IMG/VR virus record: IMGVR_UViG_3300032287_003622 | Span: 62,001 to 126,000 of that record | Strand: one strand, 5' to 3' | Length of the DNA stretch: 64,000 bases | Source of the DNA: a virus | Part shown: piece by piece, positions 17,377 through 26,130 of the stretch | Layout: each line of letters opens with the position of its first letter | How positions within the stretch are numbered: the first letter of the stretch is position 1 | Notes under the pieces: generated by a model | What the model saw: only the letters and a program-made list of their open reading frames with translations | Told to the model about the DNA's origin: nothing | The model's database searches: none | Program-made: the position numbers and the translations under genes

Positions 17377-19270
17377 GGTCTATAATCTCTGTGAGTCGAT
17401 CGGCCCAGGCTTTGTGACATCTCGCACTATGATGCACACCGTCGTTGCCTTGATTATCAAATATCCAACTGCGCCCAGCTTGTGTTTGGTTGTCGTGCAT
17501 GACTATGTGCTTTTTTTCCAATATGTGTTTGCACACTGGATCTACACTTTCCAAAAATATATTGACAATGGGTATGTCCAGGGCCTTGCAAATCTCATTG
17601 GTAGTGACAATATCATCTAGCCAAGTGGCCAAGAAGTTCTGTTCACCGGCTTTGAGTTGGTTGGACAGTATAGCGTGTGTGTCTGACATGGTCATTGGAA
17701 CTGGGACATTTTGTTTCCATACAGTGCGTCTCATAGGATTTGGCCATTGTGCAATTATCAATCCAGGCCGGTTTCCGGCTCCAATCCACTGCATGAAATT
17801 ATGACGACATATGGTAGAATTTCCGCCATCCTTGGCCAAATTGTGTATGGTGCGTTGATAGTGCTCACTGAGTAGAATGACATAAATTTCACTGTGCAGG
17901 ACACCGATACCAGCAGTATGGCTGCACCCAACAGCGACCCAATCGTTGGGCTGGCTATGCTGTCTTGGTTGCCAAGTCCATGGCTGGTCAAAATATGTTT
18001 GCAGTGTAGTAACATTTAATGCGTGCAATTCTGGCAAAACCTCTAACACTTGTTCTCTACGTATTTGATCCAACTGTGAGGTCTTCTGCCAAAATTTTTC
18101 AATGAGATCATTGTTGTTGGTGGCACGCATGAAATTCATGGCACTTTCAAAACCCATGGTGGCACGTTGTAAAGGATCTTTGGGACGCAACCAGGCCAAA
18201 TGTTCTTCATACTTGGTCCTAATACATTTCTTATATGGATCTGGTGCTATGTCTATTCTTAAATAATCGGGATCTTGAAGGATGTTGACATTTAGATCTT
18301 GAGGTCGTATAAACCCAAGATCAGTCCAAGCGCGATGGAAATCTGGCAGGTGCCAAGCATTCAAGATACTGAGAGTGGAACTGATATAAAAATCAACTTC
18401 GGGGCATGTTTCCAACATCTGAACACGATTGCGTTCCACAGTGTCCCAGTTGGTCCCTTGGCGTATATATTCGGCTCTGGGACCCATGGCATCTAGACTG
18501 GCACCTACCGCTACACTTTTGAACTTTTTCCAGTAATCAAACACTGTGCGGTCTTTGAGTCGGACATGTGTGAAGTTGGTATTATAGATCAAACGCACAT
18601 CAAAACGTCCACGACGCTCTAGTTCGTCTAAAATATTATAGTGTTCTTTCATCATCAACGGCTCGCCACCGGCAAAGTAAATTTGCTCAACATAGTCCAG
18701 ATGCGGAATCAACTGTTCCCACATGTCTGTTTCGGTGCGTCCTGCGTAATTTAAAGCCAGATTCTGCTGGGCCCATGTTGCCCCGGCCAATTTTGCCTGA
18801 TCTTGATACCAAGAACTGCTGAAGATATGTCCGCAACTACGGCAACTGAGATTGCACAAGTTACTGAAACGTATGTCCCAGTAGGTCATACGGAATTCGC
18901 CATCGTCGATGCGTTTGATATGATGTCCATGATGTTTGTTGGCACTGCGACGACCGCTGAAGAATCCAGATTCTTCCTGTTCATAACAACGATTGCAGGC
19001 CGGATTGAATCGCTCGTTGAGCATGTCGTTTCTCAACTCACGCATTGGTGCGTCTCGATAAATTTCTTCAAGAGTTTTAAGACGAGTGTTGCCCACAGGA
19101 TAGGCCATTTCAGCATGACAGCAAGGATAGGCTTCGCCAGTGGGATAGGCATGCAGGTGTATCCAGGGATAGATGCAGAATCTTTTTGATTCCTTCAGCA
19201 AGAATTCCTCACGCTGGGTGAGTTCTATGGGTTGGACCAGATCGGCTGAATTATACTTGTATTGACTCAT
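17357..19270 (-). CDS. radical SAM - SGNH hydrolase-like fusion protein
   Basis: The 637-aa protein is about 200 residues longer than its paralogues. Residues ~30-420 are a radical SAM enzyme: CIYPWIHLHAYPTGEAYPCC at the N-terminus, CNRC, CNLSCRSC (about 137-145), and YFAGGEPLM. Residues ~435-637 form an SGNH-hydrolase-like domain: WVAVGCSHTAGIG (block I, with Cys in place of the usual Asp), KDGGNST (Gly/Asn block), and GVHHSARCHKAWADRL at the end, in place of the catalytic Asp-x-x-His block. SGNH enzymes commonly act as esterases or acyltransferases on glycans. A fused pair suggests successive steps on one substrate, or tethering. It overlaps both flanking genes by 20 nt. Confidence 0.85.
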   Translation of the reverse strand: MSQYKYNSADLVQPIELTQREEFLLKESKRFCIYPWIHLHAYPTGEAYPCCHAEMAYPVGNTRLKTLEEIYRDAPMRELRNDMLNERFNPACNRCYEQEESGFFSGRRSANKHHGHHIKRIDDGEFRMTYWDIRFSNLCNLSCRSCGHIFSSSWYQDQAKLAGATWAQQNLALNYAGRTETDMWEQLIPHLDYVEQIYFAGGEPLMMKEHYNILDELERRGRFDVRLIYNTNFTHVRLKDRTVFDYWKKFKSVAVGASLDAMGPRAEYIRQGTNWDTVERNRVQMLETCPEVDFYISSTLSILNAWHLPDFHRAWTDLGFIRPQDLNVNILQDPDYLRIDIAPDPYKKCIRTKYEEHLAWLRPKDPLQRATMGFESAMNFMRATNNNDLIEKFWQKTSQLDQIRREQVLEVLPELHALNVTTLQTYFDQPWTWQPRQHSQPNDWVAVGCSHTAGIGVLHSEIYVILLSEHYQRTIHNLAKDGGNSTICRHNFMQWIGAGNRPGLIIAQWPNPMRRTVWKQNVPVPMTMSDTHAILSNQLKAGEQNFLATWLDDIVTTNEICKALDIPIVNIFLESVDPVCKHILEKKHIVMHDNQTQAGRSWIFDNQGNDGVHHSARCHKAWADRLTEIIDHEFASR

Positions 19271-20594
19271 ACCAGCTTTTCAGTGAAGGGAAAGTTTCTG
19301 CAAAGTTTTTGTTTCTGCGTTGATCGTATTGTGTGTAAAACTGTCGGAAGTCATTGAGCAGTTTTGGCTTATCAAAAGCTTCGCTGTGTGGAGTCTTGAC
19401 CTGATCCAAATAATTTATCAAACGTTCAGTGTGACGGATTTCGTGTTCGTGCATGTAGTCCTGACCACGATGTTGATCCAACCATGCTGTCAAGCGTTGT
19501 GCATAATCTTGCTTGATAGACTCAGGCAAGACCAAGGCACTTTGGAAACTGGGGAATCGCAGTATATTCAATGTAAAGTTCACACGATCTCGGCCATACA
19601 CTTTCTTTAGTCTGATCAGTTGATCCAAGAATGTATCCAAACTGTCCAAGCACAGGGCATTGATGGTGGCCATACAATGCACAGCTCGTATGTGTTCATG
19701 TTCTAATAGCTCTTGGACATTGTGCATCCATAAGTCGTAGTCCAGACCATCTCTGATGTATTCAGCTTGGGCACCATAGGCTTCATTGCTGGTATAGATC
19801 TCCACGTGTGGAATATCCTTCAATGCATCTCTAAACTCAAACAAGCGCAACCGATCCATGCCCAAGTTGCTGTTGATAGCCAATCTTGTTTGACTCCGTC
19901 CCTTGTTGGCTTTGAACCAGTCAATCAGTTTCCACAGTTCTCCACTCATGGTGGGCTCACCTCCGGTGATTCTCAGTTCTTGCAAGGTCCGATGTAGATC
20001 ACTTTCCCACCAGGCAAAGAAAGCTTCAACATAGGGATTGGTTTCTCCAAAACGATACAGTTGACTGGCTCCGTGCTCGTGCGTGAAATGATTACGACCA
20101 TCACTGACCAGATCCTGATAAGGGCCATTATTCTTGATGTCTCGGACCCAGGTGCTAGAAAAAGCCGGATTACAATAGCTACATGCAAACTGACAAGTGC
20201 GATCAAAGGCAATTTCAAGAGTGCGTAAATCCACGTCTTCTGCAGGCGGTGTCTTATAGGCTCGATCCAAGGCCTCAATGGGATATATTTTACTTTTGTA
20301 AACACGATCACTTACAGCATCTACACCCATGTCTTCGATTTTCCAGCAGTATTCACAGCCGGCAGGACGTTGGCCTTCCTGCATCATTTTGCGTTCTTTT
20401 TTCTTTAGATAGGTATTGTGCAAGGCTCGTGGATTTTTTTCTACATCTGCTACTTCAACTCTGTGTGCCGGAGGATGATGACAGCTTGTGGTTTGTCCGC
20501 TGCCCAACCATATGGTAGCATTGTACCATTTGGCTGCACAGAAACTGGCACTTTTAGTATCAAGGATCTGACGTCTAAACTCTAGGTCATTCAT
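19251..20594 (-). CDS. radical SAM protein, second subfamily, copy A
   Basis: The 447-aa protein has CQFACSYC (about residues 131-139) and RITGGEPTM. Its N-terminus CAAKWYNATIWLGSGQTTSC with HHPPAHR, then NPRALHNTYLKKKERKMM and CEYCW, is shared with the gene at 21638-22987 but differs from the three PWxx-type copies. It has the typical YTSNEAYGAQAEYIRDGLDY strand. Probably a twitch/SPASM-like radical SAM enzyme of unknown substrate. It overlaps the TEK-motif gene by 8 nt. Confidence 0.88.
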   Translation of the reverse strand: MNDLEFRRQILDTKSASFCAAKWYNATIWLGSGQTTSCHHPPAHRVEVADVEKNPRALHNTYLKKKERKMMQEGQRPAGCEYCWKIEDMGVDAVSDRVYKSKIYPIEALDRAYKTPPAEDVDLRTLEIAFDRTCQFACSYCNPAFSSTWVRDIKNNGPYQDLVSDGRNHFTHEHGASQLYRFGETNPYVEAFFAWWESDLHRTLQELRITGGEPTMSGELWKLIDWFKANKGRSQTRLAINSNLGMDRLRLFEFRDALKDIPHVEIYTSNEAYGAQAEYIRDGLDYDLWMHNVQELLEHEHIRAVHCMATINALCLDSLDTFLDQLIRLKKVYGRDRVNFTLNILRFPSFQSALVLPESIKQDYAQRLTAWLDQHRGQDYMHEHEIRHTERLINYLDQVKTPHSEAFDKPKLLNDFRQFYTQYDQRRNKNFAETFPSLKSWYESIQV

Positions 20595-21654
20595 GGAAAT
20601 AGTGTTTTTTTATAAATTGTTTGAATCGTTTTGGGAATTCATGCCGGACCTTGACTCTCATGTCGGCAAGATGTTGCTGATTGTATTTACATACATTGTC
20701 ACAATCCTCAAGGAAAGCTGCCAGATCCTGATTACATAAGTCTTCTACTATGACAGCAGTTCGTTGTAATCTGTCTTGATTGTTGTCAATGAGATCAAAA
20801 CTTTCATCTATGACCTGACCAAATGTTCGAAATCCCATGTTGTGCATGTCTCTGTAAAAACCTCGATTGGCCACAGCTATCCAAGGATGACCCATGGCTA
20901 TGGGTTTCCAGATTTTTTCAGTTCTAAAACTGTAGGGGTAATCATACACGGTTTCTGTGACCAAGCTGAAATAGGTGTCAAGATAAGGTTGAGCTTTGAG
21001 ATAAATCTCGCCCCATAGGCCACCAAAACGTTGATATTTAACGAATCCATGGTTGTCTATTACGGTATCAGCAAAATGATCAAATTCATATTTTTTGTCT
21101 AGTATTTTCAAGGGACCGGCGGCACTGTCAAGGTTGGTCCAAATACATTGATCCAACAGACCGTGCAATCTCGACAACAGGTATTTTCTGTGAGGTCTAT
21201 TGCGTCCATTGAGAAACAAAAGTTTATAGGGTCTAACAAGTCCTTGTTGTTTTTTGTATTCATCGATGGCCTGTAGATTTTCCTCATAGTCCAATATCTT
21301 GGGCAGAAAGCTGTCATACTGTAAACAGGGCCATGCTGGATCCATATCGCCGCCGCCAATCAATAGAATTGTTCCGGACTTGACCCAAGGTTCTATGCCA
21401 TACATGGCACAATGACGTGCCAGAGTTTCTGAGCCTTCGGCAGGATTACTTAAAATAACCTGTATCACTTTTTGAGAAACCAGATTCTTGATCAAATCAA
21501 TGTGTTGGGTAAATTGCGCACGGCCAATCAAATATACTGCGCCTGGCACTATGTGGTGTTGATCCAGGTTCCAAAATTCTGCATCAGCCCATGGTCGCAA
21601 CAGGTCGTATACTTCACAGAATGTATCCAACACCAGTTTACGATTGCCTAGCAT
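20587..21654 (-). CDS. TEK-motif (glycosyltransferase-like) protein, paralogue 3
   Basis: The 355-aa protein has RTEKIWKPIAMGHPWIAV (about residues 240-257), GFYRDMHNMGFRTF and DESFD. It lies between the two second-subfamily radical SAM genes and overlaps both. An in-frame GTG at 21681 could add 9 residues; ATG 21654 is preferred. The N-terminal half (VLDTFCEVYDLLRPW, LLFLNGRNRPHRKYLLSRLH) resembles the cores of paralogues 5 and 6. Likely a glycosyltransferase-like enzyme; inference from the TEK motif. Confidence 0.75.
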   Translation of the reverse strand: MLGNRKLVLDTFCEVYDLLRPWADAEFWNLDQHHIVPGAVYLIGRAQFTQHIDLIKNLVSQKVIQVILSNPAEGSETLARHCAMYGIEPWVKSGTILLIGGGDMDPAWPCLQYDSFLPKILDYEENLQAIDEYKKQQGLVRPYKLLFLNGRNRPHRKYLLSRLHGLLDQCIWTNLDSAAGPLKILDKKYEFDHFADTVIDNHGFVKYQRFGGLWGEIYLKAQPYLDTYFSLVTETVYDYPYSFRTEKIWKPIAMGHPWIAVANRGFYRDMHNMGFRTFGQVIDESFDLIDNNQDRLQRTAVIVEDLCNQDLAAFLEDCDNVCKYNQQHLADMRVKVRHEFPKRFKQFIKKHYFHE

Positions 21655-22987
21655 GATACTCGCATTCCTGCCACCAAGCACGCATTTCTGGAAAGGTCTT
21701 TAAAAAATCTGTGGCGCGGCGGCGGTCATGTTCGGCAAAGAATCTATAGAAGTCGGCTTTGTTCTTGTTTAGGTATTCTGCGGATAACTTTTGACCATCA
21801 CGCATCCAGGCAATGTCTCTATCAAGTCTAGCAAGCTCGTAATCTTTAAATCCGTGGAACGGATCGTCTTCACGTTCAATTTGTCTGATCATCCATGCCC
21901 ACAATTGTTCAAGCTGATCCACATAACTTTCTGGAAGCAGTTGCAAACTTTGCCAAGTGGGTTGTCGTAACACCGGTGTATCAAACCATACACGCTGATA
22001 AGTTTTACTATATAATTTTCTCAGTCCCAATATGCCAGCAAATAAGTGCGGAAGACCGGTTACACTTAAATTGTTCATGGTAACAATAAAAGTAACCGAG
22101 TTACGACCTGGAATGTCTGTCAAGAATTGGTTAACACGATCCCATAAGAGATCAAAGTCCAGGCCGTGTCTAATGTATTCGGCTTGGTCGCCAAAGCTAT
22201 CTAAACTAACAAACTGCATAAAGTGTTCAATCTTCTCGCCTTCACACAACTGTTTGACATAGCCTTTGTATTTTTGCCAAGACTTCTCATCAACACTGAA
22301 GTTGCTGGTCACATTCAAGTGCAAATCGGGCTTGGGATTGGCCAGCACCCAGTCAAACACACGATAAGTGTTCTTGTCCAACATGGGCTCACCCCCGGTC
22401 ATGCGGAAGTGCTTGAGTTCTGGATACAAGTCGGGCCACCATGACCAGAAAGCATCTACATAGGGATTGTGCTCACGAACAGGTATAGGACAGCGACGGC
22501 CTACAAAATGACTGGGATCATTGTGCGTAGTTGTGGTAGGATATCCACCGTGGGATTCAACTTCTTGTTGCCAGGTGCTCGAAAACTGCGGACTGCAATA
22601 GCTACAAGCAAGATTACAAGCATGATTAAAATTGACTTCAACATAACTAGGGATAACATCTTCTTCTCCATTTGAATTTACTATAACATCAAAGTCCTTG
22701 GCGGCCCAGGGCTCACCCGATCGATAGTGTCGATCGCTTAATTTATTGTTATCTTCCATGGCCCAACAGTAGCCGCACTCACTAGGGCGTTCTTGCTTGA
22801 GCATGATCTTACGTTGTTCTTTCTTGTAAGGAGTGTTGTGTAGTGCGCCTGGATTATCTTTTAACAAGTCTGCGTCTATAGCGTGTAATGGCGGATGGTA
22901 ACACGAGTTGTTGAGCCCAGTAGGCAAGTGCAGGCTTACTTGTTTCCACTTAGCAAGGCAGAGAGCATGACCTAACTGCTCTTTCAT
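21638..22987 (-). CDS. radical SAM protein, second subfamily, copy B
   Basis: The 449-aa protein contains CNLACSYC (about residues 123-130), FRMTGGEPML, and the N-terminal CLAKWKQVSLHLPTGLNNSC with YHPPLH, NPGALHNTPYKKEQRKIM and CGYCW. Side by side with the gene at 19251-20594 the layout is the same throughout, so these are duplicates separated by a TEK gene. Both end with a Phe-Pro-x-x-x-x-Trp segment. The start has only a weak GAAGA ribosome site. It is the second gene of the - strand unit starting at 23924. Confidence 0.88.
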   Translation of the reverse strand: MKEQLGHALCLAKWKQVSLHLPTGLNNSCYHPPLHAIDADLLKDNPGALHNTPYKKEQRKIMLKQERPSECGYCWAMEDNNKLSDRHYRSGEPWAAKDFDVIVNSNGEEDVIPSYVEVNFNHACNLACSYCSPQFSSTWQQEVESHGGYPTTTTHNDPSHFVGRRCPIPVREHNPYVDAFWSWWPDLYPELKHFRMTGGEPMLDKNTYRVFDWVLANPKPDLHLNVTSNFSVDEKSWQKYKGYVKQLCEGEKIEHFMQFVSLDSFGDQAEYIRHGLDFDLLWDRVNQFLTDIPGRNSVTFIVTMNNLSVTGLPHLFAGILGLRKLYSKTYQRVWFDTPVLRQPTWQSLQLLPESYVDQLEQLWAWMIRQIEREDDPFHGFKDYELARLDRDIAWMRDGQKLSAEYLNKNKADFYRFFAEHDRRRATDFLKTFPEMRAWWQECEYHARQS

Positions 22988-23024
22988 TTCTTCTGCTGAA
23001 CTTAAAAATTTTGATTTTGTAATT

Positions 23025-23924
23025 TTAAAATCTCTTTTCTGGCCAAACAGTAGACCATTCTTTCATGTCGTAGGGTTGTTCTTTTGACATAACTTTTTTA
23101 TCATACTCTAGTGCCCACTGCACAGTATCTTCACTTAGTTGTATCTCTGTTAAAACTTTTTGCAGATATTCTAAATGTTCAGCTGGAGTAGGATGAGGAT
23201 CTGTGCGTATAAGACGTTTATCTAATTTAAAATGTCCGTTAATTTCGTTCCAAATATTAGATTTGATACCTTTAAAATTCTGAACTATAAAATCTTTCCA
23301 ACTTGGCCAGCTTGGACCTTCTAAATTTGCATAAGACTGTTTCCAGTGGCTCCAGTCTACGTGTCCGGGTCTGCTATACCAATCCTTATTAAAGATTACT
23401 TCATACACACTAGGACGTATCATTTCAAATTCAGACTGATACAGGTCTATAATTTGCTGATCAAAATTATATTCACGACAGTCTTCAATGTCTATGTTAT
23501 TGTCATGATATGTAAAAGGCACCATGGATAAAAAATACCAACGACATCCAATGGATTTTAATAAAGTAACTGTGGCAGATACTATAGACAAGTCTCTAAT
23601 AAGATAACCAGTGGGATCTACATACTGTTCAATATAGTCTGGAGTATAATCAGTTCTACCATACACGCTGCCTTCTAATTGCCAATTGCCGTTGATCCAT
23701 CTGTCGTCGCGAGTAATACCAGACCACATGATAATTACAGTATCATCTTTGTTAATTTGCCGACGCTTAACACATTCGGTCAATGAATTTAATATGAATA
23801 AATTACCGCCGCCATTCATGCCCCAATTTTCAAATTGATCGAATTCGCTTCCTACTATGTCAGCCCATGTGGGCCAACAATAATTGGTAAAACTACAACC
23901 AAAAGTAAACAGTCTATTATTCAT
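23025..23924 (-). CDS. SGNH/GDSL-like hydrolase, 299 aa
   Basis: Block I is FTFGCSFTNYCWPTWAD at residues 6-22 (Gly-Cys-Ser-Phe, with Cys where Asp is usual). Block II is NWGMNGGGN (Gly/Asn oxyanion). The C-terminal catalytic Asp-x-x-His is in TDPHPTPAEHLEYL. The middle has IIMWSG, a strand seen in this family. Likely an esterase or acyl/acetyl-transfer enzyme acting on a glycan or lipid; substrate unknown. It is the first gene of the long - strand operon reading to 11595, with a promoter immediately upstream and no room for a leader. Confidence 0.8.
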   Translation of the reverse strand: MNNRLFTFGCSFTNYCWPTWADIVGSEFDQFENWGMNGGGNLFILNSLTECVKRRQINKDDTVIIMWSGITRDDRWINGNWQLEGSVYGRTDYTPDYIEQYVDPTGYLIRDLSIVSATVTLLKSIGCRWYFLSMVPFTYHDNNIDIEDCREYNFDQQIIDLYQSEFEMIRPSVYEVIFNKDWYSRPGHVDWSHWKQSYANLEGPSWPSWKDFIVQNFKGIKSNIWNEINGHFKLDKRLIRTDPHPTPAEHLEYLQKVLTEIQLSEDTVQWALEYDKKVMSKEQPYDMKEWSTVWPEKRF

Positions 23925-23932
23925 ATCATATT

Positions 23933-23961
23933 ATTATACTATAAATATTTCCACGATACAA
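23933..23961 (-). promoter_or_regulatory. sigma70-like promoter for the SGNH/radical SAM operon
   Basis: On the - strand, TTGTAT (23961-23956) and a perfect TATAAT (23938-23933) are spaced by 17 bases. The ATG follows 8 nt after the -10 box, so the mRNA would be leaderless or nearly so. The spacer contains the late-type octamer of the divergent gene. Confidence 0.6.
23940..23947 (+). promoter_or_regulatory. perfect T4-type late promoter octamer (TATAAATA)
   Basis: The octamer TATAAATA is identical to the T4 late consensus recognised by the gp55/gp33/gp45 system. It lies 27 nt before the GTG start of the next + strand gene. A gp55-type sigma is encoded at 63068. The region is AT-rich, so chance is possible. 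Confidence 0.5.
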
Positions 23962-23974
23962 GAATAATCCACAC

Positions 23975-25120
23975 GTGAATGCAAAAATCCTAGCCAGAGC
24001 ACCATTTGATCAATGGACTTTTGACTTTTTTTCTGAATGCGTTCCAATGATCCCGGAGCAGTCAGATGTATATTATGTTTGGTCAGACCCTGCAGAAAAC
24101 ATTGGACCTATTTTGAATGGTTTGGAATACAACAATGCCAACGTTTTTATATTTATACCCGAAGATCTTAACTTATACGACTTTAATCCCTGGACTGAAT
24201 CAATTACCATGGGTGTTCGTGCCATACTTGAAATTGTGAATCGGCACCTAGATAAAAAATTTGTAATAATTACTGATGTTATTGACCTACAGCAAGAAAT
24301 TAAAAATGTGTCAAATTTGCGTGTGGTCCAAACTGAATTTATAACAACCGAACACGAGCAGTATCAACACCTTCCAGCAGTGGCAGATAAAAATTTTAAT
24401 TCAGACAAGAGCTATATTTTTCTTAACAATAGGCCAGCTGCGCACAGAGTATCTGCTGTAGGTTATCTATTATATCACGGTTGGGACAAACACGGGCTGA
24501 TAACTATAAGCAAGTTTTTTCACGATCACGTAAACAAATATGAGTCATATTTAGATTTTGTAGGATGGCAATTTAGTCCAGAACAAGAATCAACGATCAA
24601 ACCAATTTTGTTAGATGGGTTTAAGCAATTACAAACATATCCCAATTACAATGACGAATATGTAAAAATTGCACATCAAAATGTTAACAATTATCAACAA
24701 CATCTTATACCAAGATATCAAAATAGTTTTGTTGAAATTGTCCCTGAAACTTATTTTGCGGAACCATCCAGTATGCTTACAGAAAAAACTCTCAACAGTG
24801 TGTATGGTTGTAATTTTCCTATTTTCCTGGCCACACCAAATCTAGTAGGGTATCTAAGAAATTTAGGACTAGACATGTTTGATGATGTAATAGACCATAG
24901 CTATGATCAATTGACTAATGTGTTTGACCGTATGACCCAAGCACTCAAACTTAACCAGCGCCTGTTAGTTGATGTTGATTATGCCAAATCTTGTTGGCAA
25001 GCAAATCAGCAAAGATTTTTAAAAAATGTAGACTTTGTGAGGCACAGTATGTATAAAACAATTCATCAACGGGCCAGAGATCAATTCAAGTCAGCGGTGG
25101 AGTGGGTAAATGCCAATTGA
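23975..25120 (+). CDS. TEK-motif (glycosyltransferase-like) protein, paralogue 4
   Basis: The 381-aa protein starts at GTG and shows MLTEKTLNSVYGCNFPIFL (about residues 266-284), then YLRNLGLDMFDDVIDHSYD. The TEK motif is retained but the Arg/Lys-Pro-Ile and Gly-Phe-x-Thr-Phe positions are diverged, making it the most distant of the six copies. It is flanked on both sides by - strand genes and converges with paralogue 5, overlapping it by 40 nt. It is more AT-rich than its neighbours, judged by eye, which may mean a separate origin. Confidence 0.72.
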   Translation: MNAKILARAPFDQWTFDFFSECVPMIPEQSDVYYVWSDPAENIGPILNGLEYNNANVFIFIPEDLNLYDFNPWTESITMGVRAILEIVNRHLDKKFVIITDVIDLQQEIKNVSNLRVVQTEFITTEHEQYQHLPAVADKNFNSDKSYIFLNNRPAAHRVSAVGYLLYHGWDKHGLITISKFFHDHVNKYESYLDFVGWQFSPEQESTIKPILLDGFKQLQTYPNYNDEYVKIAHQNVNNYQQHLIPRYQNSFVEIVPETYFAEPSSMLTEKTLNSVYGCNFPIFLATPNLVGYLRNLGLDMFDDVIDHSYDQLTNVFDRMTQALKLNQRLLVDVDYAKSCWQANQQRFLKNVDFVRHSMYKTIHQRARDQFKSAVEWVNAN

Positions 25121-26130
25121 ATTTGTTGATTGGTAAGATTTCTAAATGTATAATAGTTGTGATCTAGTATTGACTGCATGTCTATTAAACTGTTATGAAG
25201 TTCTTGAACCGTCCACAAACTTATAGTTTTTAGCACCTGTTCAATCATGCGAATTCTATCTCCTTCGCAATAATCGTCATAGTTTTCGTCCCAATAATCA
25301 TTGAATGTTTTAAATCCTAAACGGCGTAGATTTTGTAAGTATTCAAAATTAGACATGACTATAAAAGGCCTACGGGCTAGTATGGGTCTCCAAATTTTTT
25401 CTGTAGGCAAAAAACAACGCCCTGATGCATTTGGTTCACATACTATATCAACAAAAATTTTGTTGTAATACTGTAACAAATTTAAATTAGCAGGATGTTG
25501 TATAGGATAATAACTGTTGACATGCTGAAACAAAGAATCAGAATAATCACGATTTTTTAAAAATTCAAGATCTAAAGTTCTTGGGCAAGTGGTTAAAAAC
25601 TTTGCCGATTCTGACACTATGTTGCAACCAAATTGAAAAAGATCATCCAATCCCAAATAACCATTGGCATTATAGTTTTCTCGTGTCGGATCATAATGAT
25701 AAGTTTGTAAAGTTTTATTTTTATGTTGGGTATCTAGGATGGTAGCAATCCATAATCTAAACCAATTGCTCCGACTCACAAAGTTTGCAAAGTGCCAACC
25801 GGGATGCGTATGGTTGCTGATTACTTTATCTTTTGCCCAGTGGTTAATCTCATCAATTTCATACCAATAATTAGAATCAAACACCACTCGGTAATGATCA
25901 TGTTGCTCTAGAGCATTGGCAGTTCGCACAGTGATATGTTGTTTGTTATATCCTGTTGATCCGCAAAATTCATCCAGTAGTCTATACAAGCCCAGGGCTT
26001 CTGCACAACTTCCTTCGGGCCCAAAATCAATGACCGCAGGCAGATTTTTTGCCTGGTGATGATGCAAATAGGAAATCACAAGATCCTTACGCCAAATTTT
26101 CCTGTCAAGCGTTTGTACACTCAAGGTCAT
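25081..26130 (-). CDS. TEK-motif (glycosyltransferase-like) protein, paralogue 5
   Basis: The 349-aa protein has TEKIWRPILARRPFIVM (about residues 243-259), LRRLGFKTFNDYWDENYDD and a helical end. It is very close to the C-terminal part of the fusion gene at 27984-29810, and the two genes share an exact 51-nt stretch over this motif. ATG 26130 is chosen for its ATGA overlap with the radical SAM gene upstream; an in-frame start at 26190 is not supported. Likely a glycosyltransferase-like enzyme. Confidence 0.77.
   Translation of the reverse strand: MTLSVQTLDRKIWRKDLVISYLHHHQAKNLPAVIDFGPEGSCAEALGLYRLLDEFCGSTGYNKQHITVRTANALEQHDHYRVVFDSNYWYEIDEINHWAKDKVISNHTHPGWHFANFVSRSNWFRLWIATILDTQHKNKTLQTYHYDPTRENYNANGYLGLDDLFQFGCNIVSESAKFLTTCPRTLDLEFLKNRDYSDSLFQHVNSYYPIQHPANLNLLQYYNKIFVDIVCEPNASGRCFLPTEKIWRPILARRPFIVMSNFEYLQNLRRLGFKTFNDYWDENYDDYCEGDRIRMIEQVLKTISLWTVQELHNSLIDMQSILDHNYYTFRNLTNQQIQLAFTHSTADLN
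25354..25404. repeat. 51-nt exact direct repeat, copy 1
   Basis: The stretch from catgactataaaaggccta to the final ttttttctgt is identical, base for base, to 28233-28283. It encodes the TEKIWRPILARRPFIVM motif in both genes on the - strand. Flanking sequence diverges at once, including at silent positions. This fits recent recombination or gene conversion better than protein-level conservation alone. Confidence 0.85.

Noticed and set aside
13058-22987. A classic RiPP cluster (precursor peptide, radical SAM, transporter/protease)
   Set aside because: No leader peptide with a Gly-Gly or similar cut site, no transporter and no peptidase nearby. The only tiny peptide lacks Cys and looks like a conserved phage peptide.
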